Assembly (NCBI RefSeq): GCF_019443325.1
Contig: NZ_CP080383.1
Coordinates: 3,844,001 to 3,908,000, forward strand
From: Cryobacterium sp. PAMC25264
GTDB lineage: Bacteria > Actinomycetota > Actinomycetes > Actinomycetales > Microbacteriaceae
Direction: 5' to 3'
DNA: 64,000 bases
The notes under the pieces: model-generated
Database searches by the model: none
What the model was told of the DNA's origin: nothing
What the model saw: the letters and a program-made list of their open reading frames with translations, nothing else
Made by a program: the position numbers and the translations under genes
Shown here: positions 36,665-44,935 of the stretch, in pieces
Layout of the letters: each line of letters opens with the position of its first letter
Numbering within the stretch: position 1 is the stretch's first letter

Positions 36665-38094
36665 GGATTGGGGGCGGGCGGACTTGACCTGCTCGTAGGC
36701 GGCCAGGGCGGCGCGGCGGGTCTCGCCGAGGTCCACGATCGGGTCGGGGTAGGCATCCGTGCCCCACTCGGGCACGTTCTGGCGCACGTACTCGTTGTGC
36801 GGGTCGAACTTGGTCGCCTGCAGCTCGGGGTTGAACACCCTGAAGTACGGCGCCGCATCCGCGCCCGAACCGGCCACCCACTGCCAGTTGAACGGGTTGC
36901 TGGCCTGGTCGGCATCGACCAGGGTGTCCCAGAACCATTGTTCGCCGAGCCGCCAGTCGATGAGCAGGTTCTTGATCAGGAACGACGCCGTGACCATGCG
37001 CACCCGGTTGTGCATGGTGCCGGTGCGCCACAGCTCACGCATACCGGCGTCGACCAGACGGATGCCGGTGCGCCCCTGCTGCCAGGCGGCCAGGGCCTGC
37101 TCGTCCAGCGGCGGCCAGGGGAACGCGTCGAAGCCGGGGCGCAGGTTGGCCGTGGCCAGATCCGGCGCGTGGAAGAGCACGTGGTGTGCGAACTCCCGCC
37201 AGCCCACCTCGGTGAGGAACCGGGTGGCGCTGGTGGCGGCCGCGCCGGTGAGCCCGCGGCGGGCAACGTCGGTGGTGTGCCAGATCTGGTGCGGGCTGAT
37301 TTCGCCCCAGCGCAGGTGCGGCGACAGCCGCGAGGTGACCTGCTGGGCGGGGATGTCGCGATCGGTGCCGTACGCCGGAAGGGACTCGTCGAGGAAGTCC
37401 GCCAGCAGCTCCTGCGCCGCGCTCTCGCCGGGCGTCCACGCCTCGCGCAGCCCGCCCGCCCAGTCGGGACGGCTGGGCTCCAGTCCCCAGGATGCGAGAT
37501 CGTCGCTGGGGACGTCGGCACCGGCACCGGCATCGTCGAGGCCGTCCGGCGCGGGGTAAGGCGCCCGGGGCGGCGGAGAGTTAGTGCACGCCCGCCAGAA
37601 CGGGGTGAACACCGTGTAGGGAGTGCCACCCCGGTTTTGATGGTCCACGGTTCGAAGAGCAACGAACCCGCGAAGCTGTGCGCCACGATGCCGGCATCGG
37701 TGAGCCGGGTCTTGACCGCGGTGTCGACGTCGCGTTCCGCCTGGCCGTATCGCCGGTTCCAGAACACCGCACCGGCCCCGAGCTCGTCGACCAGGCCGTC
37801 GATCACATCGCCGCCCGGGCCCCGGCGCAGCACGAGCCGCCCGCCGAGCGCGGCAGTGTCGGCCGCCAGCGAGGTGAGGCTCTGGTGCAGCCACCACTTC
37901 GAGGCTCCGCCGAGAGGGCGGATGCCGGGCGACACCTCGTCGAGCACGTAGACCAGAACCAGGGGACGACCGCGTTTCACCGCGGCGGTGAGGGCCGGGT
38001 TGTCGCCGAGGCGGAGGTCGTCGCGCAGCCAGACCAGCGAGGGCCCGTCGGGCCGGGCCGGGCCGGGCGCTGCGGCGGCGTCCGTGCCGCTCAC
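36653..38094 (-). CDS. phrB: Deoxyribodipyrimidine photolyase (one apparent missing base)
   Basis: GTG 38094 overlaps the stop of the upstream oxidoreductase. The N-terminal antenna-binding domain reads SLVWLRDDLRLGDNPAL, VLDEVSPGIRPLGGASKWWLHQSL and VFWNRRYGQAERDVD. The frame then breaks at about 37630 in GGGG. One extra G gives TGGTPYTVFTPFWRAC and continues into the FAD domain: SPHLRWGEISPHQIW, VGWREFAHHVLFH, GMRELWRTGTMHNRVRMVTASFLIKNLLIDWRLGEQWF and DADQASNPFNWQWVAGSGADAAPYFRVFNP. The total is about 480 residues, normal for a class I CPD photolyase that repairs UV damage with blue light. The last residues SREL and the stop come from the palindromic repeat. Confidence 0.88.
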
Positions 38095-39089
38095 GCGGCG
38101 CTCTCGTCGGCGTCGGACACCCGGAGCACGATCTTGCCGCGGGTGTGCCCACCCTCGAGGGCCCGGTGCGCGGCGGCGCCGTCGGCCAGGTCGAAGACCT
38201 GATCGATGTTGACCCGCACTGTGCCGTTGTCGATCAGGGTGGTGATGTTCTCGAGCGCCCGGGCGTCGGCGGCGACCTTGTAGCCGGTGACACGCACGCC
38301 GACGGCAGCGGCTTCGGCCTGCATGGTCGGCCAGCTGCCGGTGGGCGCGTTCACGAGCAGCCCGTCCGGCCGGAGTACCGTCAACGATCGCGTACCGGTC
38401 TGATCGTGCACGTTGCCGATCAGGTCGATCACGCTGTCGATGTCCCGCAGTTCGTCGTCGAACCGGGTGGTGCTGTAGTCGATCACGGCGTGGGCGCCCA
38501 GGCGGTGCAGAAACTCGACCGACGCCGTGGACCCCGTGGCGGTGACGTGGGCGCCCAGGTGCCGGGCGAATTGCACCGCGAAGTGGCCCACGCCGCCGCT
38601 GCCGGCGTGCACGAGCATCCGCTGACCGGGAGCCGCGCCGGCGAGGGTCACCATGCCCCACGCGGTCAGGGCGGCGAGGGGGATGCCCGCGGCCTCCACA
38701 TGGCTCACCGCGGCGGGTTTGCGGGCCACCGACATACTCGACACGACCACGTACTCGGCGTAGGTTCCGTCGATGCGCGGCGGCCGGGCCATGCCGTAGA
38801 CCGCGTCACCGGGCTGTAAAGGGAAGGTGTCATAGGGGGAGCGCACGACGATGCCGCTGAAGTCGTTGCCGAGCACCACGGGGAAACCCGGGATCGCGGC
38901 GGCGGCGCCCGACCCGGCCCGGGTCTTGGCGTCGATGGGGTTGATGCCGGCGGCGAGCACCCGGATGAGCAGCTCGTCGCTGACCGGGACGGGCACGGGC
39001 AGCTCGGTGAGGTGCAGTTCCTCCGCACCACCGGTGCGGTCGATCACGAGGGCGCGCATGTGCGGGGGCAAGGCCGGGGAATAAGGCAT
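38091..39089 (-). CDS. Zinc-type alcohol dehydrogenase-like NADP-dependent quinone oxidoreductase
   Basis: An MDR-family protein of about 332 residues lacking the structural zinc Cys cluster. It has RVLAAGINPIDAKTRAG, FPVVLGNDFSGIVV, GDAVYGMA, AALTAWGMVTLAGAAPGQRMLVHAGSGGVGHFAVQFARHLGAHV (nucleotide-binding), and HRALEGGHTRGKIVLRV. ATG 39089 has AGGA just upstream. GTG 39107 and ATG 39059 are alternatives. It overlaps the photolyase start (GTGA), so the two are probably co-expressed. Confidence 0.85.
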   Translation of the reverse strand: MPYSPALPPHMRALVIDRTGGAEELHLTELPVPVPVSDELLIRVLAAGINPIDAKTRAGSGAAAAIPGFPVVLGNDFSGIVVRSPYDTFPLQPGDAVYGMARPPRIDGTYAEYVVVSSMSVARKPAAVSHVEAAGIPLAALTAWGMVTLAGAAPGQRMLVHAGSGGVGHFAVQFARHLGAHVTATGSTASVEFLHRLGAHAVIDYSTTRFDDELRDIDSVIDLIGNVHDQTGTRSLTVLRPDGLLVNAPTGSWPTMQAEAAAVGVRVTGYKVAADARALENITTLIDNGTVRVNIDQVFDLADGAAAHRALEGGHTRGKIVLRVSDADESAA

Positions 39090-39187
39090 GGTCCTATTCT
39101 GCGTCACGGACGGGTCGGTGCGCAGGGGCCGCCGCTCGCTCAGGCGGCCAAACGGGGGGTGGCTGCGGGCGCAACGATCGGCCGGTC

Positions 39188-39364
39188 TTGATCGGCCTAG
39201 TCAACACCGTGCTGACCGGCCCGGTGAAGGCCTGGGCCGTGCCGCTCGCCGCGCTCGGACTCTTCGGCTATGCGGGAGTGATGGTCGTCGGTGGCCTCAT
39301 CGAGGCGCGTGCCCGGCGCGCAGCGCGGCCGGGCGGGTCGGACCGGGCCGCTCAGCGACCGTAG
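39188..39364 (+). CDS. Possible small membrane protein
   Basis: The frame from TTG 39188 to TAG 39362-39364 encodes about 58 residues with one hydrophobic stretch (AWAVPLAALGLFGYAGVMVVGG) followed by a basic tail (EARARRAARP). Codon use looks like the neighbouring genes. The upstream part (QAAKRGVAAGATIG) reads well in another frame, so the real gene may be longer with one missing base near 39185. It overlaps the end of the nuclease gene on the other strand by 13 bases. No homolog is recognised. Confidence 0.3.
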   Translation: MIGLVNTVLTGPVKAWAVPLAALGLFGYAGVMVVGGLIEARARRAARPGGSDRAAQRP

Positions 39365-40101
39365 TCGTAGGGCGGCGGGGCGTCGGCGCGCTCACGCTCA
39401 CGCTGGTGGTTGAGCAGGTCGATCAGCTGGTCGGCGAACCGCACCAGGATGCTGATCTGGTCGTCGTCCCGGTCGATCCACCGGCACTCGGGTACGGCGG
39501 AACGCGGCACGAAGTTGTCGTGTTCCTCCCAGACCAGCAGGGTGCGGTCGGCGCCCAGGACGTACTGCTGCCACCAGATCTGACGCAGGTACGAGCGCGG
39601 GATGCTGCGCCACGGCTTGCTCGTGGTCTTGATCTCGGCGAGCTCGAAAACCCCGTTTCCGCCCAGTCCCAGACCGTCGGGCGTGGCCAGGTGGCGCGGC
39701 TGTCCCGCCGCGTGGAAGAGGTTGGTACTCGGTTCGATGCCATAGTTCGCCAGCACCCAGGCCGCGATCTCGGGCTCCCGGGCTCGCCCGTGGTCGGTGT
39801 ACGGGTTGCCGCCGAAGCCGCTGCCGTTGATCTTCTCCCTGGCCGCGGCGTGCACCGATTTCTCGGTGGCGAGCTTGGCGACATCCGTTGCGGTGATGCC
39901 CTGGCTGCGCGCCCGGAGCCACGCGACCCGGTTGGTGGAGTCGGCGACGATGCGGGTGAGATGGGTCAGGCCCGGTGCGGTGACCGCCGGTGCGGGGGCC
40001 GTGACGGATGCGCCGGCCGGGACGCCCGTGCGATGCAGCGAGAGGGGGATCTGCTCGTCCAGCTCGAAGAGGGACAGCAGGGCATCGGACACGTCTTCCA
40101 T
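39352..40101 (-). CDS. YqaJ-like viral recombinase/exonuclease family protein
   Basis: 249 residues from ATG 40101. It has the lambda-exonuclease/YqaJ pattern: RSQGITATDVAKLAT, then NPYTDHGRAREPEIAAWV, ATPDGLGLGG (Asp) and VFELAEIKTTSKPW (Glu-x-Lys), followed by SYLRQIWWQQYVLGADRTLLVWEEH. Such nucleases are common in phages but also occur as chromosomal singletons in Microbacteriaceae. No other phage gene is nearby. Role unknown, possibly recombination or repair. Confidence 0.8.
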   Translation of the reverse strand: MEDVSDALLSLFELDEQIPLSLHRTGVPAGASVTAPAPAVTAPGLTHLTRIVADSTNRVAWLRARSQGITATDVAKLATEKSVHAAAREKINGSGFGGNPYTDHGRAREPEIAAWVLANYGIEPSTNLFHAAGQPRHLATPDGLGLGGNGVFELAEIKTTSKPWRSIPRSYLRQIWWQQYVLGADRTLLVWEEHDNFVPRSAVPECRWIDRDDDQISILVRFADQLIDLLNHQRERERADAPPPYDYGR

Positions 40102-40228
40102 TCTGCTCCGTGCGGGAGGCGACGGCGGACACCCCGCCGCGCTTGGACGCCACAACTGGGCAAACCCGCCGGATCCACGGGGGATCCGGCGGGTTCGCGC
40201 GCGACTCGACCGGGATGCGCCGGTCGGG

Positions 40229-40900
40229 TCAGCCGATCTCCGTGACCACGCCCTGCTTGATCAGGAGGCGGCGCTCGGCCCGCTTCGCCACCGCGGTGTC
40301 GTGGGTGACCACGATCAGGGTGAGGCCACGGTCGCGCCAGAGCCCCACGAGCAACTCCATGATCTCGTCGCGCGTCTGCTCGTCGAGGTTGCCGGTGGGC
40401 TCGTCGGCCAGCAGCACGGCCGGTTCCTTCACCAGGGCGCGCGCGATGGCGACGCGCTGCTGCTGGCCTCCGGAGAGCTCGGCCGGCAGGTGGCTGCCGC
40501 GCTCGCCGAGTCCCACCGACGCGAGCGCCGCGCTGGCCCGGGACGTGCGTTCGGCCGCGGGGACGCCCAACGGGGCGAGGGCGGTTTCCACGTTCTCCTG
40601 CGCCGTGAGGGTGGGGATCAGGTTGAAGCCCTGGAACACGAAGCCGATCTCCTGCGCCCGAATCTTGCCGAGGGGGCCGTCACCGAGCTTGGAGAGGTTC
40701 GAGGTGCCGAGCTCCACGGTTCCGTCGGTGGGCCGGTCGAGTGCCCCGAGCATTTGCAGGAGTGTGGACTTACCGCCGCCGGTGGGGCCCTGGATGGCGA
40801 CCATCTGAGCGTCGGGAATGGACAGGGTGACATTGTTGAGGGCTGTCACGGAGCGTTTGCCCTGGTCGTACTTCTTGGTGACGTTGGTCAGTTGATACAT
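40229..40900 (-). CDS. MacB/LolD-type ABC transporter ATP-binding protein
   Basis: 223 residues. Walker A is IQGPTGGGKSTLLQ, the Q-loop lies in GFVFQGFNLIPTLT, the signature is LSGGQQQRVAIARAL, Walker B is VLLADEPTGNLD and the H-loop is IVVTHDTAVAK. VTALNNVTL and the ..LLQMLGALDRPT region are typical of the exporter/antimicrobial peptide class. It lies 46 bp after the FtsX-like permease gene, its obvious partner. Confidence 0.92.
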   Translation of the reverse strand: MYQLTNVTKKYDQGKRSVTALNNVTLSIPDAQMVAIQGPTGGGKSTLLQMLGALDRPTDGTVELGTSNLSKLGDGPLGKIRAQEIGFVFQGFNLIPTLTAQENVETALAPLGVPAAERTSRASAALASVGLGERGSHLPAELSGGQQQRVAIARALVKEPAVLLADEPTGNLDEQTRDEIMELLVGLWRDRGLTLIVVTHDTAVAKRAERRLLIKQGVVTEIG

Positions 40901-40946
40901 GGCTACGAGGTTCCTTCTCTGGGTTCAGAAAACGTGGGCAGGCGCA

Positions 40947-42422
40947 TCAGGCGATGCTGCGGAGGGCTTCGGCCGGTCGCAGCCGTGAGGCGCGCCAGCC
41001 GCCGATGGCGCCGGCCAACAGGCCGCCGCCCACGGCCAGCCCCACGGCGAGGAGGATGACCGAGAGGGTCACCGGAACCTGCAGGACGATATCGCTGGTC
41101 ACGGTTTCCGCGGCCTGCTGGCCGAAGCCGCCGCCGCCCGGCATCCCCCTGGTGCCGGCCTCGGTGGCCGCCGCCCCGGCGGTCAGTGTGGGAGCGACCA
41201 AATTGATAACGAAGATGCCGATCAGGCCGATAACGATGCCGACGACGCCGCCGATCAGACCTTGCACGAGGGACTCGCCGGCCACCTGCCGCACGATCCT
41301 GCCGTTCGACCAGCCGATGGCCTTGAGGGTGCCGAACTCACGGGTGCGCCGGGTGACGCCGGAGATGGTGAAGAGGATGGCAATCAGGAATGCGGCGGCC
41401 AACACGATGAGCGACAGCCACAGGCCGAGGTTCTTCACCAGGTCTGAAGCGCTGGAGAGCGAACCGGACACGCTCGACGCGAGATCGGACTGGGTCTGCA
41501 CGGTGGCGTCCGGGAGGGCGGTCTCGATGTCGGTCTGGATCTGGTCGATGTCGGTGGACGATGCGGCCTGCACGTAGACGTCGGTCACCTGGCCGTCGAG
41601 TCCAGAGAGCGACTGGGCCACGTCGAGGGGAATGTAGACGTTGGAGGCCGTGGCGGCATCCGCGCTGGACGCGCTGACCAGGCCGACGACGGTGAAGTCG
41701 GTGCCCGCAATGGCGACGGTATCGCCCACGACGAGCTCGGCCGTGGTGGCGTAGCTGGCGTCGAGCACGGCGACATTGGTACCCGCATCGGTGCTTTCGA
41801 GGCTACGGCCGTCGGTGAGGCTCACGGCGGACAGCGGGCCGACGGCCTCATCGGCCGGGTCGAGGCCGAGAACGGTGAACGAGTCGACGCTGAACGAGCT
41901 GCCGCCGGCGCCGTCCGGGCCGCCGCTGGGCGGGGTGCCGCCGGCCGCCACGTCGCCGCCGGTGGACATGCCGCCGCTTTCGGAGAATTCGGGCAGGGCG
42001 CCGTCGAAGGTCGTGTTGCTCAGGGACAGAGTGGCCGCCGCTGCGGTGACGTTGTCGATGCCGCTCACGGTGTCGAGGGCTGTGGAGTCGAAGGAGGTGG
42101 TGCCGCGGTCGACCGAGAGTCGGGCCTGGCTGACGGTGGTGGTGCCGTCGGTGGTGGCACCGTCCTCCGCGCCGAAGTCGAAGTTCTGCGGTCCGCCCGT
42201 GCCGGCCTCACCCTCGGTGGGCGCCGTGGGGGTCTGGCTCACAGTGATGTCGGTGCCCACACCGTAGACCGAGGCGAGCACGGTGGACTGGGCCAGTTGC
42301 ACGCCGCTCGAGACGGCGTTGACGATAATGACCAGGGCGATGGCGAGCGCCATGCCGATGGCGACGATGGCGGTCTGCTTGCGGCGACCCGCCAGTTCTC
42401 GGCGCAAATAGGTGACAAACAT
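40947..42422 (-). CDS. FtsX/MacB-family ABC transporter permease
   Basis: A 491-residue protein. One N-terminal transmembrane helix (TAIVAIGMALAIALVIIVNAV) is followed by a large extracellular MacB-PCD-like domain (about 40-320, Gly/Ser/Thr-rich with GGDVAAGGTPPSGGPDGAGG). Three C-terminal transmembrane helices include RRTREFGTLKAIGWSNGRIVRQVAGESLVQGLIGG. It starts at ATG 42422, divergent from the two-component system, which probably controls it. The pair likely exports or senses an envelope-active compound. Confidence 0.9.
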   Translation of the reverse strand: MFVTYLRRELAGRRKQTAIVAIGMALAIALVIIVNAVSSGVQLAQSTVLASVYGVGTDITVSQTPTAPTEGEAGTGGPQNFDFGAEDGATTDGTTTVSQARLSVDRGTTSFDSTALDTVSGIDNVTAAAATLSLSNTTFDGALPEFSESGGMSTGGDVAAGGTPPSGGPDGAGGSSFSVDSFTVLGLDPADEAVGPLSAVSLTDGRSLESTDAGTNVAVLDASYATTAELVVGDTVAIAGTDFTVVGLVSASSADAATASNVYIPLDVAQSLSGLDGQVTDVYVQAASSTDIDQIQTDIETALPDATVQTQSDLASSVSGSLSSASDLVKNLGLWLSLIVLAAAFLIAILFTISGVTRRTREFGTLKAIGWSNGRIVRQVAGESLVQGLIGGVVGIVIGLIGIFVINLVAPTLTAGAAATEAGTRGMPGGGGFGQQAAETVTSDIVLQVPVTLSVILLAVGLAVGGGLLAGAIGGWRASRLRPAEALRSIA

Positions 42423-42484
42423 CGATTCTCCAGTCCGGGCGGGGAGGGTCCCGCCGTCATGGGTTCGAAGTTAGGCAACGTCGT

Positions 42485-42603
42485 TATGGCCGGACTATGG
42501 CGCGACTATGAATCAGCCCAGGGAATCGCCCGGCTCGGGGGGGCGCGCGCATCCGTTCGGCGCGTGCACAGAGTCACCGTATGCATCCCATAGCCGGTTC
42601 ATA
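42485..42603. promoter_or_regulatory. Two sets of 11-bp-phased TATGRN boxes (response-regulator binding region)
   Basis: Plus strand units at 42485, 42496 and 42507 read TATGGCCGGAC, TATGGCGCGAC and TATGAATCAGC. On the minus strand contiguous 11-bp units read TATGAACCGGC (42603-42593), TATGGGATGCA (42592-42582) and TACGGTGACTC (42581-42571). OmpR-family regulators bind direct repeats spaced 11 bp. The region lies between the ABC permease and the regulator gene, so it probably controls both. Confidence 0.55.
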
Positions 42604-42627
42604 GGAAAGCCAGGGATACTTCTTCCC

Positions 42628-43376
42628 ATGACACCACGAGCGAACGAACAGTCGGCCCACGGACCGCGCCTACGCAAGGCCGACGGCTCACCCATCCGCG
42701 TGCTCGTCGTCGACGACGAGCCCACGCTCACCGATCTGCTCTCGATGGCGCTGCGCTACGAGGGCTGGGAGGTGCGCACCGCGGGTGAGGGCCGGGCGGC
42801 GATCACCCTCGCTCGCGAGTTCAGGCCCGACGCCATAGTTCTCGACATCATGCTGCCCGACATCGACGGTCTGCAGGTGCTGCAGCGGGTGCGGGCGGAT
42901 GGCTACGAGACGCCGGTGCTCTTCCTCACCGCCAAGGACTCCCTCGACGACCGCATCGCGGGCCTCACCGCAGGCGGCGACGACTACGTCACCAAGCCGT
43001 TCAGCCTGGAAGAGGTCGTGGCCAGGTTGCGCGGACTCATCCGCCGGTCGACCCTCGCGGTCTCCGACTCCACAGACCCCGGATTACCGTGGGCGACCTC
43101 ACCCTCGACGAGGACAGCTACGAGGTGTTCAGGGCCGGCGAGCAGATCGAGCTGACGGCCACGGAGTTCGAACTGCTGAGGTTTCTGATGCGCAACCCTC
43201 GCCGGGTGCTCAGCAAGGCCCAGATCCTCGACAGGGTCTGGAGCTACGACTTCGGCGGCAGGTCGTCGGTGGTCGAGATCTACATCTCCTATCTGCGCAA
43301 GAAGGTGGATGCCGGGCGGGAACCGATGATCCATACCGTGCGCGGCGCCGGATACATGCTGAAGATCGCCGGATGA
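42628..43376 (+). CDS. OmpR/MprA-type response regulator (one apparent missing base)
   Basis: ATG 42628 begins a receiver domain (RVLVVDDEPTLTDLL, phosphorylated Asp in VLDIMLPDIDG, FLTAKDS, VTKPFSLEE) that continues to about 43078, where CCCC breaks the frame. One extra C gives STDPRITVGDLTLDEDSYEVFRAGEQIELTATEFELLRFLM and a complete winged-helix domain (RSSVVEIYISYLRKKVD, HTVRGAGYMLK) ending at 43376, 249 residues in all. The stop overlaps the kinase start (ATGA). Confidence 0.9.
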
Positions 43377-44872
43377 GTCCGCGGTCCGCCCGGCCGCCGG
43401 CCCCGGTCATCGCCACCCGCAGCGGCCGGGCACCCTGGACCCTGCGCCGCCGCCTGGTCGTGGCCGTGGTGGGACTGCTCGCCCTGGTCAGCCTGGTGAT
43501 CGGTGTCGTGAGCGTCGCCATCCTGAGCGCGAACCTGATGGACGGGCTGGACAGCCAACTCGAGAACACCGCGGAGCGCTCGAGCGCCCTGTTCGTCCGC
43601 GGCCCGGGCGGTTCTGCCAGCGACGTTCTGAACGGACCCTCGCAGCAGTCGGGCACGCTCGCGCTGGTCTACGACGGCAGCACCGTCACGGCCGGGTACA
43701 CCGACCAGAGCGGCACCGTCGTAGGGCTCACCAACGACCAGGTCACTCAGCTGGTGACCGAGCTGGACACGGCCGTGCGGAACGGGCAGACCTCGGAGCC
43801 GTTCACCGTGGACCTCGGCGGCGATGTGGGGGAGTACCGGGTGATGGCCGAAACCGCCCGCACCGGACCGCTCTTCCTGGTGGGTCTGCCGGTGTCCTCG
43901 GTCACGGGAACGGCCACCCAACTGGCCGTCATCATCGCCCTGGTCTCCCTGGCCGGCATCGTGCTGGTGGCTTTCCTGGCCACCGCCATCGTGCGGCTGG
44001 CCCTGCGCCCGCTGCAGCGGGTGACCGAGACCGCGACACGGGTCTCGGAACTGCCGCTGGACCGCGGCGAGGTGCTCCTGGTGGAGCGCGTGCCCGCCGC
44101 CGACACCGATCCGCGCACCGAGGTGGGCCGGGTGGGCTCGGCGCTGAACCGCATGCTCGACCATGTCGACATCGCCCTGGAGACCCGGCAGGCCAGCGAG
44201 AACAAGGTGCGCCAGTTCGTTGCGGATGCCAGCCACGAGCTGCGCACCCCGCTCGCGTCGATCCGCGGCTACTCGGAGCTCACCCGGCGTAGCGGCCAGG
44301 ATCTGCCGGACGACACCAAGCACGCCATCGGCCGCATCGAGAGCGAGTCCATCCGGATGACCGGCCTCGTAGAAGACCTGCTGCTGCTCGCCCGGCTCGA
44401 CGAGGGCCGAGAGCTGGAGCGCGAACCCGTCGACCTCACGAGCCTGCTCGTGGACGTGGTGAGCGACGCCCACGCGGCCGGCCGCGACCATGTCTGGGAC
44501 CTGGACCTGCCCGAAGAGCCCGTGCTGGCGGCCGGCGACGGCCCGCGCCTGCACCAGGTCTTCGCGAACCTGCTCGCCAACGCCCGCGTGCATAACGAGC
44601 CCGGCACCCGGGTGGAGGTTGCGCTCGCCACCGAGGGCGACCGGGCCGTGGTGACGGTGACGGATAACGGCCCCGGCATCCCCGAGAACCTGCGGGCCAC
44701 CCTGTTCGAGCGGTTCGCCCGCGGTGACAGCTCCCGGTTCCGGGGCACCGGCGGCAGCACGGGCCTCGGCCTCGCGATCGTGCAGGCCGTCGTTCAGGCC
44801 CACCACGGTGACGTCACGGTGGACAGCCGGCCGGGCCGCACAAATTTCCGGGTGGAGCTGCCGCTGGCCTGA
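43373..44872 (+). CDS. Sensor histidine kinase (HAMP-HisKA-HATPase)
   Basis: 499 residues from ATG 43373. The first transmembrane helix (RRLVVAVVGLLALVSLVIGVVSVAIL), an extracytoplasmic sensor of about 120 residues and a second helix (AVIIALVSLAGIVLVAFLATAIV) come first. HAMP follows, then the H box FVADASHELRTPLASIRGYSEL, N box HQVFANLLANARVHN, G1 VTDNGPGIPENL, F box FERFARGDSS and G2 STGLGLAIVQAVV. All kinase motifs are intact. It pairs with the preceding regulator and probably responds to an envelope signal linked to the divergent ABC exporter. Confidence 0.93.
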   Translation: MSPRSARPPAPVIATRSGRAPWTLRRRLVVAVVGLLALVSLVIGVVSVAILSANLMDGLDSQLENTAERSSALFVRGPGGSASDVLNGPSQQSGTLALVYDGSTVTAGYTDQSGTVVGLTNDQVTQLVTELDTAVRNGQTSEPFTVDLGGDVGEYRVMAETARTGPLFLVGLPVSSVTGTATQLAVIIALVSLAGIVLVAFLATAIVRLALRPLQRVTETATRVSELPLDRGEVLLVERVPAADTDPRTEVGRVGSALNRMLDHVDIALETRQASENKVRQFVADASHELRTPLASIRGYSELTRRSGQDLPDDTKHAIGRIESESIRMTGLVEDLLLLARLDEGRELEREPVDLTSLLVDVVSDAHAAGRDHVWDLDLPEEPVLAAGDGPRLHQVFANLLANARVHNEPGTRVEVALATEGDRAVVTVTDNGPGIPENLRATLFERFARGDSSRFRGTGGSTGLGLAIVQAVVQAHHGDVTVDSRPGRTNFRVELPLA

Positions 44873-44935
44873 GCCGGTCTGGCCGGTCCGGGCGCTGGCC
44901 GGGTCCGGCCGCACACCGCTCAGAACCGTGGCGGC

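Noticed and set aside
39352..40101. Prophage remnant suggested by the YqaJ nuclease
   Set aside because: No integrase, portal, capsid, lysis gene or attachment repeat was seen nearby. YqaJ-like singletons occur in bacterial chromosomes.
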